From Lentzea cavernae (lineage in GTDB: Bacteria; Actinomycetota; Actinomycetes; Mycobacteriales; Pseudonocardiaceae): DNA of 64,000 bases. A program made the position numbers and the translations under genes. Below are positions 53,632 through 61,818 of this stretch, in pieces. The stretch covers positions 372,001-436,000 of the forward strand of contig NZ_BNAR01000002.1 of the NCBI RefSeq assembly GCF_014653695.1, given 5' to 3'. Numbering within the stretch: position 1 is the first letter of the stretch; the number at the start of each line of letters is the position of its first letter. A model generated the notes under the pieces. That model made no database searches. It was given only the letters and a program-made list of their open reading frames with translations, and was not told the origin of the DNA.

Positions 53632-55488
53632 ATGAGACGAACCGCGATCGTCGCCCTGGTGCTCGGGCTGACCGCCGTGCCGACCGCAGAGGCCTCCAGC
53701 GCGCCGCAGGTGAGGGTGTGGGTCACCACCCCGGACCGCGCCGAGCTGATGCACGAACGGCCGCGCGTCGCGTTCGGCAGGGGCGAGTCGGCGCACCCGA
53801 CGATCGTGGTCGACCCCGACCGCCGCTACCAGGAGGTCGACGGCTTCGGCGCGTCCATCACGGACTCCTCCGCCGACCTGCTCGCGGGCCTCGCCCCCGC
53901 GGTGCGCGCCGAGACCATGCGCAAGCTGTTCGACCCCGCCGCGGGCATCGGCGTCAGCTTCCTGCGCCAGCCCGTCGGCTCGTCCGACTTCACGGCGGCG
54001 AAGGAGCACTACACCTACGACGACGTGCCGGCCGGCCAGACCGACTTCGCGCTCAAGCACTTCAGCATCCGCCACGACGAGGCCAAGATCCTCCCGTTGC
54101 TGCGCGAGGCGAAGCGGCTCAACCCGCGCCTCAAGGTCATGGCCACGCCGTGGAGCCCGCCGGCGTGGATGAAGGACAACGACTCGCTCGTCGGTGGGAA
54201 GCTCAAGGACGACCCGAAGATCTACGACGCCTACGCGCGCTACCTCGTGAAGTTCGTGCATGCGTACGCGAGGGCCGGGGTGCCGGTCGACTTCTTGTCC
54301 GTGCAGAACGAGCCGCAGAACCGCAAGCCCGACGCCTACCCCGGCACGGACATGCCGGTGGCCGCTCAGGTGAAGGTGATCGAGGCGCTCGGCCCGAAGC
54401 TCAAGTTCGCCAGCCCCCGCACCAAGATCCTGGGCTTCGACCACAACTGGGCCACCCACCCGAACGACGGCACCGCCGAAGCCGACTACCCGTACCAGAT
54501 CCTGCGCAGCAAGGCAGCGAAGTGGGTCGCGGGCACGGCGTACCACTGCTACTACGGCGACCCGAGCGCGCAGACCGCGCTGCACAACGCCTTCCCGGAC
54601 AAGGGGATCTGGTTCACCGAGTGCTCGGGTTCCAAGGGCGCCACCGACCCGCCCGCCAAGGTCTTCAGCGACACCCTGCGCTGGCACGCCCGCAACGTCG
54701 TCCTCGGGACCACCCGCAACTGGGCGCGCAGCGCGGTCAACTGGAACATCGCGCTCGACAGCACCGGCGGCCCGCACCTCGGCGGCTGCGGCACGTGCAC
54801 CGGCCTCGTCACCGTGCAGCCGGACGGGTCGGTCGTCACCGACGCCGAGTACTACACCATCGGGCACCTCTCGAAGTTCGTGAAGCCCGGCGCGCGCCGC
54901 ATCGCCAGCACGTCGTTCGGCACCACGGGCTGGAACGGCCAGATCATGGACGCCGCGTTCCGCAACCCGGACGGTTCCACGGCTCTGGTGGTGCACAACC
55001 AGAACGACGACCCGCGCTCGTTCGCGGTCAACGTCGGCGACCGCACCTTCGAGTACACGCTGCCCGGTGGCGCGCTCGCGACGTTCACGTGGACCGGTCA
55101 GCTCCGCAGCAGGCTTGACGCGGTGCCGCTGACCGGCGCCACCGCCTCCCCCGACGGCGCGCTCGCGATCGACGACGACGCGTCGACCCGCTGGTCCAAC
55201 AACGGCGCCCAGGCACCCGGCCAGTTCCTGCAGGTCGATCTGGGACGCCGCAAGGACTTCCGCCGCGTCGCGGTCGACTCCGGCGGCAACCTCGGCGACT
55301 ACGCGCGGAACTGGGAGCTGTCCGTCAGCAACGACGGCACGTCGTGGCGAGCGCTTGCGTCCGGTGAGGGCGTCGGCCAGCTGACGAACATCGACGTCCG
55401 CCGCACGAGCGCGCGGTACGTCCGCATCACGTCCACCGGAACCGCGAGCAACTGGTGGAGCATCGCCGATTTCCGCCTCTACAACTGA
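53632..55488 (+). CDS. Secreted GH30 glycosidase (glucosylceramidase type) with C-terminal F5/8C (CBM32) module
   Basis: A 618-residue secreted enzyme: signal peptide (MRRTAIVALVLGLTAVPTAEA), GH30 barrel with acid/base E227 (SVQNEP) and nucleophile E330 (WFTECSG), a beta-sandwich up to about 485, and a discoidin-like CBM32 (about 495-618, DDDASTRWSNNG, FLQVDLG, ending WWSIADFRLYN). GH30 members cleave beta-glucosyl, beta-xylosyl or beta-1,6-glucan links. The motif set fits the glucocerebrosidase/beta-1,6-glucanase branch. Start ATG at 53632 puts the signal peptide at the N-terminus. Divergent from LacI. Confidence 0.9.
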   Translation: MRRTAIVALVLGLTAVPTAEASSAPQVRVWVTTPDRAELMHERPRVAFGRGESAHPTIVVDPDRRYQEVDGFGASITDSSADLLAGLAPAVRAETMRKLFDPAAGIGVSFLRQPVGSSDFTAAKEHYTYDDVPAGQTDFALKHFSIRHDEAKILPLLREAKRLNPRLKVMATPWSPPAWMKDNDSLVGGKLKDDPKIYDAYARYLVKFVHAYARAGVPVDFLSVQNEPQNRKPDAYPGTDMPVAAQVKVIEALGPKLKFASPRTKILGFDHNWATHPNDGTAEADYPYQILRSKAAKWVAGTAYHCYYGDPSAQTALHNAFPDKGIWFTECSGSKGATDPPAKVFSDTLRWHARNVVLGTTRNWARSAVNWNIALDSTGGPHLGGCGTCTGLVTVQPDGSVVTDAEYYTIGHLSKFVKPGARRIASTSFGTTGWNGQIMDAAFRNPDGSTALVVHNQNDDPRSFAVNVGDRTFEYTLPGGALATFTWTGQLRSRLDAVPLTGATASPDGALAIDDDASTRWSNNGAQAPGQFLQVDLGRRKDFRRVAVDSGGNLGDYARNWELSVSNDGTSWRALASGEGVGQLTNIDVRRTSARYVRITSTGTASNWWSIADFRLYN

Positions 55489-55536
55489 AACAACTGAATG
55501 AACGCTGTCGGGCGCCCAACCCTGCAAGGAGCGCTT

Positions 55537-57351
55537 ATGTCAAAGACGACACAACGCCTGCGTGGCATCGCGATCGCGGCAGCCGTGGTGACGGCGGGGA
55601 GCACCCTGGTCTCCCCCGTCGCCACGGCCGCCACCAACGCGAACGTCTGGCTCACCACGGCCGACCGTTCCAACCTCCTGCGCCAGCAAGGAGACGTGAC
55701 GTTCGGCTCGGGCGGCACCGGGCCGACGATCACCGTGAACCCGAACTCCACCTACCAGTCCATGGTCGGCTTCGGCGCCTCGTTCACCGACGCGGCGGCG
55801 TGGAACATCTTCAACTCCCCGCGCCGCAACGAGATCATGTCGAACCTGTTCAACAAGAGCAGCGGGATCGGCATGAGCTTCATCCGCCAGCCCATCGGCG
55901 CGACCGACTTCTCGCGGAGCTTCTACACCTACAACGACGGCGCGGCGGACCCGTCGCTGTCGCGGTTCTCCATCGACCACGACAGGGCCTACATCCTGCC
56001 GCTGTTGCAGCAGGCCAAGCAGATCAACCCGCAGCTCGCCGTGATGGCGACGCCGTGGAGCGCGCCGGCGTGGATGAAGAACAACAGCAACCTCATCCGC
56101 GGTTCGCTCAACGACAGCCGGATCGGTGTCTACGCCGACTACCTGGTCAAGTTCGCGCAGGCGTACAAGGCCGCGGGCATCCCGATCGACTACCTGAGCG
56201 TGCAGAACGAGCCGCTCTTCGAACCGCCGGGCTATCCGGGCATGTACATGTCGCCGCAGCAGCAGGTGAACGTCATCAACACCCTGGTGCCGAAGCTGCG
56301 CGCCGCCGGTGAGCAGGCCCGCCTGCTGGGCTACGACCACAACTGGGACAACGTCGACTACGCGCAGACCGTCAACAACGGCGCGGGCGGCAACGTCATC
56401 GGCTCCGCGTGGCACTGCTACGGCGGCGACCCGAGCCGCCAGTCGATCGTGAAGAACAACCAGCCCGGCAAGGACGTCTTCTTCACCGAGTGCTCCGGCA
56501 CGCGGTCGAGCGACGACGCCTCGACGTTCCGCGACACGTTGCGCTGGCAGGGCATGAACCTCGCGATCGGCGCGACGCGCAACCACGCGCGGACCGTGGC
56601 GATCTGGAACATGGCCCTGGACCAGAACAACGGCCCGGTCATCGGCAGCTGCACCAACTGCACGGGCGTGGTCAGGACCAACGGCAACGACGTCACCTAC
56701 AACGCCGAGTACTACGTCCTCGGTCACCTGTCGAAGTTCGTTCAGCCCGGCGCCGTCCGCATCGACTCGACCGGCTTCGGCGAGGGCGGCGTGCAGAACG
56801 TCGCGTTCCGCAACCCGGACGGCCGGATCGTGCTCGTCGCGCTGAACACGGGTGGCCAGCAGAACTTCCGCGTCTCCTACGGCGGCCAGACGTTCGGCTA
56901 CACCCTGCCGGCCGGCGCGATGGCGACGTTCACCTGGCCCGGCACGCTCGACCCCGGTCAGCCCGGCGGGCGCACCGGCGCCATCACGGGCCTGGGCGGC
57001 AAGTGCCTCGACGTCACCAACGGCTCGACCGCGAACGGGAACCTGCCGCAGCTGTGGACGTGCTTCGGCGGCCCGAACCAGACGTGGACCCTGCAGTCCG
57101 ACGGCACGGTGCGCGGCCTCGGCAAGTGCCTCGACGTGACCGGGAACGGGACGGCGGACGGGTCCGCGGTCCAGTTGTGGGACTGCTTCGGCGGCCCGAA
57201 CCAGCGGTGGACGGCTTCGGGCGGCACGCTCGTGAACGCCGGCAGCAACAAGTGCCTGGACGTGGTCGGCAACAACACCGCGGACGGGGCGAAGGTGCAG
57301 ATCTGGTCCTGCACGGGCGGGGCGAACCAGCGCTGGACCGTGCCCGCGTAG
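55537..57351 (+). CDS. Secreted GH30 glycosidase with C-terminal ricin-B (CBM13) domain
   Basis: A 604-residue secreted paralogue of the preceding enzyme: signal peptide (about 1-32, ending PVATAAT), acid/base E225 (SVQNEP), nucleophile E318 (FFTECSG). Instead of CBM32 it ends in a ricin-type beta-trefoil (about 478-604) with three GKCLDV/NKCLDV and QxW repeats. ATG at 55537 follows AAGGAG. The 48-bp gap to the upstream GH30 suggests cotranscription, ending at the perfect terminator 57355-57393. Confidence 0.92.
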   Translation: MSKTTQRLRGIAIAAAVVTAGSTLVSPVATAATNANVWLTTADRSNLLRQQGDVTFGSGGTGPTITVNPNSTYQSMVGFGASFTDAAAWNIFNSPRRNEIMSNLFNKSSGIGMSFIRQPIGATDFSRSFYTYNDGAADPSLSRFSIDHDRAYILPLLQQAKQINPQLAVMATPWSAPAWMKNNSNLIRGSLNDSRIGVYADYLVKFAQAYKAAGIPIDYLSVQNEPLFEPPGYPGMYMSPQQQVNVINTLVPKLRAAGEQARLLGYDHNWDNVDYAQTVNNGAGGNVIGSAWHCYGGDPSRQSIVKNNQPGKDVFFTECSGTRSSDDASTFRDTLRWQGMNLAIGATRNHARTVAIWNMALDQNNGPVIGSCTNCTGVVRTNGNDVTYNAEYYVLGHLSKFVQPGAVRIDSTGFGEGGVQNVAFRNPDGRIVLVALNTGGQQNFRVSYGGQTFGYTLPAGAMATFTWPGTLDPGQPGGRTGAITGLGGKCLDVTNGSTANGNLPQLWTCFGGPNQTWTLQSDGTVRGLGKCLDVTGNGTADGSAVQLWDCFGGPNQRWTASGGTLVNAGSNKCLDVVGNNTADGAKVQIWSCTGGANQRWTVPA

Positions 57352-57354
57352 GTG

Positions 57355-57393
57355 CGACGGCCGGTGCCCGGAGACGGCGGGCACCGGCCGTCG
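57355..57393 (+). terminator. Strong terminator after the GH30 pair
   Basis: A perfect 16-bp stem, CGACGGCCGGTGCCCG with its complement, around a 7-nt loop, 3 bp after the stop codon. Confidence 0.85.
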
Positions 57394-57438
57394 GCTGAAC
57401 CACTGCATGAGGTCGTGTCGTGCGGGTAACCGGGCCGC

Positions 57439-57564
57439 ATGACCGATCCCATCAACCCGGAGGCACCGCACTCTCCGGGAACCCCCAGTCTGGACGACCT
57501 CGAGACCGAAGAACCCGAGGTCACGCAGGAGACCACCGAGGACGGGAGCGAACCGCCGGACTGA
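57439..57564 (+). CDS. Small acidic protein (41 aa)
   Basis: ATG at 57439 to TGA at 57562, encoding MTDPINPEAPHSP followed by an acidic tail rich in Glu, Asp, Thr and Pro. Unstructured, no Cys, no family recognised. GGGTAA at 57424-57429 with GCAT 15 bp further up could be a SigB-type promoter giving a nearly leaderless message. The small acidic protein encoded at 63486-63656 is similar in style. Confidence 0.45.
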   Translation: MTDPINPEAPHSPGTPSLDDLETEEPEVTQETTEDGSEPPD

Positions 57565-57577
57565 CCGCGCATGATCC

Positions 57578-57602
57578 GTTTGCGGTGAAGGACCAAGGGT
57601 AG
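57578..57602 (+). promoter_or_regulatory. SigB-like promoter of the DUF4383 gene
   Basis: GTTT, a 15-bp spacer, then GGGTAG; this fits the actinomycete SigB-type consensus (GNNT, N14-16, GGGTAC/T) with one deviation. The start codon lies 44 bp downstream. Confidence 0.6.
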
Positions 57603-57645
57603 CCGGGCACGACCGAAGCGAGTCCCGACTTCACCAGGAGTGGTC

Positions 57646-58092
57646 ATGACCCACAACGGAACCGCCGTGCGCACATCCGTCCAGAAGGCCGCGCTGGCCG
57701 TGAGCGCGGTCTTCGCGCTCGTCGGCGTCGCCGGCTTCATCCCCGGTCTCACCACGAACTACGACACCATGGAGTTCGCCGGCCATGAGTCGCAGGCCAT
57801 GCTGTTAGGCGTCTTCATGGTGTCGATCCTGCACAACATCGTGCACCTGGCGTTCGGCGTCGCCGGGTTCCTCATGTCCCGCACGGCCTACAACGCCTAC
57901 TGGTACCTGCTCGGCGGCGGTGTCGTCTACCTGCTGCTGTGGCTGTACGGCCTGTTGATCGACCACGACAGCGACGCGAACTTCGTGCCGCTCAACACCG
58001 CTGACAACTGGCTGCACCTGCTGCTGGGCGTCGGCATGGTGGGCCTCGCCTTGGCGCTCGGCCGGGGTGCCAACGCCCGTCGCCGGGTCTAG
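57646..58092 (+). CDS. DUF4383 domain membrane protein
   Basis: A 148-residue protein with four membrane helices (about 17-37, 50-73, 83-105, 122-140). HNIVHLAFGVAGFLMSRT and NTADNWLHLLLGVGMVGLAL are the DUF4383 signatures. Function is unknown; family members are widespread in actinomycetes and often stress-induced. ATG at 57646 after AGGAG. The SigB-like promoter upstream supports stress control. The stop overlaps that of the convergent UbiA gene. Confidence 0.85.
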   Translation: MTHNGTAVRTSVQKAALAVSAVFALVGVAGFIPGLTTNYDTMEFAGHESQAMLLGVFMVSILHNIVHLAFGVAGFLMSRTAYNAYWYLLGGGVVYLLLWLYGLLIDHDSDANFVPLNTADNWLHLLLGVGMVGLALALGRGANARRRV

Positions 58093-58910
58093 AGCTCCAC
58101 TCCCCCGGTGACGATCAGCAGCACGACGTCGACGACCGCGACCGCGAGCAACGCGTTGAAGTTCGCCCGCGACCCCGGTCGCCGGCCGCGCACCCTGCCG
58201 ATCACCAGCACCACGACCGACAACGGCACCGCCACCAGTCCCGCCGTCGTGACGGGACCGGGCGGGCCGATCGCCAGGACCACACCGGTGATCACCGCCA
58301 GCGCGGCGGCAGTCCCCGCGCTGGCGGCTTTGCCGATGCGGTGCGGAAGTCCGCGCACGCCGGTCGCCGCGTCGTCCTCGAGGTCCGGGATCACGTTGGC
58401 GAAGTGCGCGGCGCTGCCCAGTGATGCGGCCGCCAGCACCAACCACACGGGCGGCCACCCGCCCGGCCCTCCCAGCGTGACGAACGCGGGCAGCAGCCCG
58501 AACGAGAACGCGTACGGGACAACGGAGAACGCCGTGGCCTTGACCCCGAAGTCGTACGCCCAGGCGGAGCACAGGATCGCCAGGTGCACGAGAGTTGCGT
58601 CCACTCCGGACAGCAACGACAGTCCCACCGCGGACAACGCGGCGACGACCGTCGCGATTGCCACGGCACCGCGCGACACCGCACCGGCGGCGACGGGCTT
58701 GTCCTTCCGCCCCACGCTCGCGTCCCGGTCCGCGTCGAGCACGTCGTTGAGCCAGCCCACGGAGAGCTGCCCGGCCAGCACCGCCGCGGCCACGGCGAGC
58801 AGCCCACCGGCCGACCGGCCCGTGGTCACGGCGAGCGCGGTGGCGACGAAGGTGACCGCGAGGGCGGGCAGCGGATGACAGGAACGCGCGAGAGCGCCGA
58901 TGCGACCCAT
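58089..58910 (-). CDS. UbiA-family prenyltransferase
   Basis: A 273-residue integral membrane protein with eight or nine helices. The first Asp-rich motif NDVLDADRD (55-63) binds the Mg-prenyl diphosphate; the second is NVIPDLEDD. UbiA enzymes attach a polyprenyl chain to an aromatic or polar acceptor. It is divergent from, and overlaps the 5' end of, a methyltransferase that begins a type III polyketide operon, so the acceptor may be the polyketide. ATG at 58908-58910. Confidence 0.92.
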   Translation of the reverse strand: MGRIGALARSCHPLPALAVTFVATALAVTTGRSAGGLLAVAAAVLAGQLSVGWLNDVLDADRDASVGRKDKPVAAGAVSRGAVAIATVVAALSAVGLSLLSGVDATLVHLAILCSAWAYDFGVKATAFSVVPYAFSFGLLPAFVTLGGPGGWPPVWLVLAAASLGSAAHFANVIPDLEDDAATGVRGLPHRIGKAASAGTAAALAVITGVVLAIGPPGPVTTAGLVAVPLSVVVLVIGRVRGRRPGSRANFNALLAVAVVDVVLLIVTGGVEL

Positions 58911-59636
58911 GGATCTCCACTCTGCCAGCCGGGGACGAGTCCGCTTGTTGATCTTGAACCGAACGATCCCGAGTTGTACGAACGGCTGGCGGAGCACTGG
59001 TGGGATCCGCGCGGCCCGTTCGTGATGCTGCACTGGCTCGCCGCCGCCCGCGCGCGACTGGTCCCGCGTGGACCGGGAGACGCCGTGCTGGTCGACCTCG
59101 GCTGCGGCGCGGGACTGCTGGCCCCGCACGTGCACGGCTACCACCACATCGGTGTCGACCTCTCGCGGGAAGCGTTGCGGCAGGCCGGAAAGCGCGGGGT
59201 GAGCACGATCGAGGCCGACGTGCTCGCGGTGCCGTTGCCGGACGGGTGCGCCGACGTCGTCGTCGCGGGCGAGATCCTCGAGCACGTCCCGGATCTGACC
59301 GGGGCGGTCGCCGAGGCATGTCGTGTGCTGCGGCCGGGCGGTCTTCTCGTGCTGGACACGCTGGCCGACACCGCGCTGTGCCGGTTCGTGGCGGTCGTGC
59401 TCGCGGAACGCGTGGGGCTGGCTCCGCGCGGGGTGCACGACCCCGCGTTGTTCGTCGATCGGAACGCGCTGGTGAGCCAGTGCGCCCGCCACGGTGTGCA
59501 CCTCGTTCTGCGGGGTATCCGCCCCTCACTGCCCGACCTGCTCGCGTGGTCCACGCACCGCGGACGTCCCGTCCGCATGGTGCCGACCACGACCACGGCG
59601 GTGCTCTTCCAGGGCGCCGGCCGCAAGAAGGGATGA
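58875..59636 (+). CDS. Class I SAM-dependent methyltransferase (UbiG-like)
   Basis: A 253-residue methyltransferase: SAM-binding VLVDLGCGAG (71-80), acidic HIGVDLS, and EILEHVPD after LPDGCADVVV. The opening DPELYERLAEHWWDPRGPF resembles UbiG-type O-methyltransferases for prenylated phenols. ATG at 58875 after GAGGGCGGG; it overlaps the divergent UbiA start by 36 bp. First gene of a four-gene operon with acyl-CoA dehydrogenase, type III PKS and SDR. Confidence 0.88.
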   Translation: MTGTRESADATHGSPLCQPGTSPLVDLEPNDPELYERLAEHWWDPRGPFVMLHWLAAARARLVPRGPGDAVLVDLGCGAGLLAPHVHGYHHIGVDLSREALRQAGKRGVSTIEADVLAVPLPDGCADVVVAGEILEHVPDLTGAVAEACRVLRPGGLLVLDTLADTALCRFVAVVLAERVGLAPRGVHDPALFVDRNALVSQCARHGVHLVLRGIRPSLPDLLAWSTHRGRPVRMVPTTTTAVLFQGAGRKKG

Positions 59637-59639
59637 CCT

Positions 59640-60782
59640 TTGGACCTCCACTCCCTGGCCGGCCGGATGTCCGGCCGGGCGCCGAAGTACGACGTGTCCG
59701 GCGAGTTCCCCGAGGAGGACTTCGCCGACCTGCGCGAGCACGGCCTGCTCGGCCTGATGGTGCCGCGCCGTCTCGGTGGCGCGGGGGCCACGTTCGCCGA
59801 GTACACCGACGTGGCGATGAAGCTGGGCAGCGGCGCGGGTGCCACCGCACTGATCTTCAACATGCACGCCTCCGTGACCGGCGCGCTCGCCCACACACCG
59901 GACGACCTCGTGCGGCAGTTCGGCGCTCCGGAGAGCTTCTTCGCCTCCCGCGACCAGGTGCTCGCGGACGCGGCCCGCGGATCGCTGTACGCCGTGGCGA
60001 TGAGCGAACGCGGGACGGGGTCGCGGTTGTCGAAGGTGAAGACCTCCTACGAGCGCACGGATTCGGGCTACCGCATCACCGGCGCCAAGACGTTCGTCTC
60101 CGGCGCGGGCCACGCCGACGCCTACCTCGTCGCCGCCAGGGACGGCACCAGCGAGGAACCGAAGGTGTCCTACTTCCTCGTGCCGGCCGGACCGGGCGTC
60201 GACGTGCGGCCCACGTGGGACTCGCTCGGCATGCGCGCCACCGCGAGCCACGACGTGCACCTCGACGTGGAGGTGACGCCCGACGCGCTGGTGGGCGGCA
60301 TCGAGGGCGCCGCTCTGCTGCTGGCCCAGGTGATGCCCCAATGGCTCGTCGCCTCCTACGCCGCCGTGTACGTCGGCGTGGCCCAGGCCGTGCTGAAGCA
60401 CGGTGCGGAACACCTGCGCGAGCGCGGACTGCACACCCTCCCGATGGTCCGTGCCCGGCTGGGTCGCGCCGACGTCCAGGTCGCCGCGGCGGAACTGGTG
60501 GTGAGGAGGGCGGCACAGCTGGTGACCGACGACCCCGGCAGCCCGGAGACGAACCGCTGGGTGTGGCGGGCGAAGCTCATCGCCGGTGACACGGCCGCCC
60601 AGGTCGCGTTCTCCGTGCTGGAGGCGGCGGGTGCGTCCGCCACGCGCCGCGGCCACCCGCTGGAACGGCTCTACCGCGACGCGCGGTGTGGTGCGCTGCA
60701 ACCGGCCACTTCGGACGTGTGCGCCGACTGGCTCGGTGCCGGCGCCTTGGGCGACAACCCGGACGAGATGGCTCGCTGGTGA
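59640..60782 (+). CDS. Acyl-CoA dehydrogenase-like flavoprotein, catalytic base apparently absent
   Basis: A 380-residue ACAD-fold protein: N-terminal helical domain, LYAVAMSERGTGS and ITGAKTFVSGA in the middle beta domain, and RLYRDARCGALQPATSDVCADWLG at the end (split here as RLYRDARCGALQ and PATSDVCADWLG). In standard ACADs the corresponding place reads YEGT with the catalytic Glu. Here it is LQPAT, so the base is missing or located elsewhere. It might oxidise or bind an acyl or aromatic intermediate. The start is TTG at 59640 after AAGGG, or possibly ATG at 59667. Confidence 0.85.
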   Translation: MDLHSLAGRMSGRAPKYDVSGEFPEEDFADLREHGLLGLMVPRRLGGAGATFAEYTDVAMKLGSGAGATALIFNMHASVTGALAHTPDDLVRQFGAPESFFASRDQVLADAARGSLYAVAMSERGTGSRLSKVKTSYERTDSGYRITGAKTFVSGAGHADAYLVAARDGTSEEPKVSYFLVPAGPGVDVRPTWDSLGMRATASHDVHLDVEVTPDALVGGIEGAALLLAQVMPQWLVASYAAVYVGVAQAVLKHGAEHLRERGLHTLPMVRARLGRADVQVAAAELVVRRAAQLVTDDPGSPETNRWVWRAKLIAGDTAAQVAFSVLEAAGASATRRGHPLERLYRDARCGALQPATSDVCADWLGAGALGDNPDEMARW

Positions 60783-61816
60783 CCGCGCACATCGCCGCCA
60801 TCGGCACCGCGCTGCCGCCCGCCGTCGAGCAGAACACGTTGTGGGACCTGCACTTCCGCGAGCTGCTGGACGGCAGCAGGGTCGCCGAGCGGATCTTCGC
60901 CTCGGCCGGCGTGCGGCGCAGGCACGCCGTGGTCAGCCCGCTGGACCTCGACGTCTCGGCGAGCACCACCGGCGAGCGGATGCTGTTCTACAACGCGGCG
61001 GCGGAGCCGTTGGGGCGCAAGGCCGTGACCACCGCCCTGGAGCGCGCCGGGCTCCATCCCGCCGACGTCGGGCAGCTCACCGTCGTGTCCTGCACCGGGT
61101 ACACCGCACCGGGCCTGGACGTGCAACTGGCCGCGTCGCTGGGACTGGCTCCTGACGCGCAGCGGTTGCAGATCGGGCACATGGGCTGTTACGCCGCACT
61201 ACCGGCGCTCGCGACCGTCGCCGACTACGTCTCGGTCCACCGCAAGCCCGCGGTGCTGCTGTGCCTGGAGCTCACGTCTTTGCACGTCCAGCCGTCCACA
61301 ACGGACGTTCAGCAGATCGTCTCGCACGCGCTGTTCGGTGATGCCGCCACCGCGCTCGTCGTCCAGCCGGACGAGGGCAGGCTGGAGGTCGTCGCCACCA
61401 GTGCCGTCACCGACCCGTCGACCGCGGACCACATGACCTGGACGGTGACCGACCACGGGTTCCGGATGACGTTGTCCCCGCACGTGCCCGAGGTGCTCGG
61501 CAAACACGTGCGGCACGCCGTCGAACGCCTGCTGGCCGAGCACGACCTCACCGTGCCGGACGTGCGCGGGTGGGCGGTGCACCCCGGTGGGCCGCGCATC
61601 GTCGACACCGTCGGGCACGAGCTCGGGCTGCCGGCGGAAGCACTCGAACCGTCCCGGCACGTGTTGCGGGAGAACGGCAACTGCTCGTCGGCGACCGTGC
61701 TGATGGTCCTCGACGAACTGCTGCGCGGCCCGGCGCTGCGACCGGGCGACCCGGTGGTGGCGATGGCGTTCGGCCCCGGACTGACCCTGTACGTCACACT
61801 CCTGCGCGCGAGGTGA
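60779..61816 (+). CDS. Type III polyketide synthase (chalcone/stilbene synthase family)
   Basis: A 345-residue ketosynthase-fold enzyme with the Cys-His-Asn triad: C137 (IGHMGCYAAL), H268 (WAVHPGGPRI) and N301 (GNCSSATV). It would extend an acyl-CoA starter with malonyl-CoA units and cyclise the product to a phenol, resorcinol or pyrone. Starts in a GTGA overlap with the dehydrogenase gene. With UbiA, methyltransferase and SDR it forms a compact biosynthetic cluster, probably making a prenylated and methylated phenolic lipid or quinone. Confidence 0.93.
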   Translation: MTAHIAAIGTALPPAVEQNTLWDLHFRELLDGSRVAERIFASAGVRRRHAVVSPLDLDVSASTTGERMLFYNAAAEPLGRKAVTTALERAGLHPADVGQLTVVSCTGYTAPGLDVQLAASLGLAPDAQRLQIGHMGCYAALPALATVADYVSVHRKPAVLLCLELTSLHVQPSTTDVQQIVSHALFGDAATALVVQPDEGRLEVVATSAVTDPSTADHMTWTVTDHGFRMTLSPHVPEVLGKHVRHAVERLLAEHDLTVPDVRGWAVHPGGPRIVDTVGHELGLPAEALEPSRHVLRENGNCSSATVLMVLDELLRGPALRPGDPVVAMAFGPGLTLYVTLLRAR

Positions 61817-61818
61817 TC

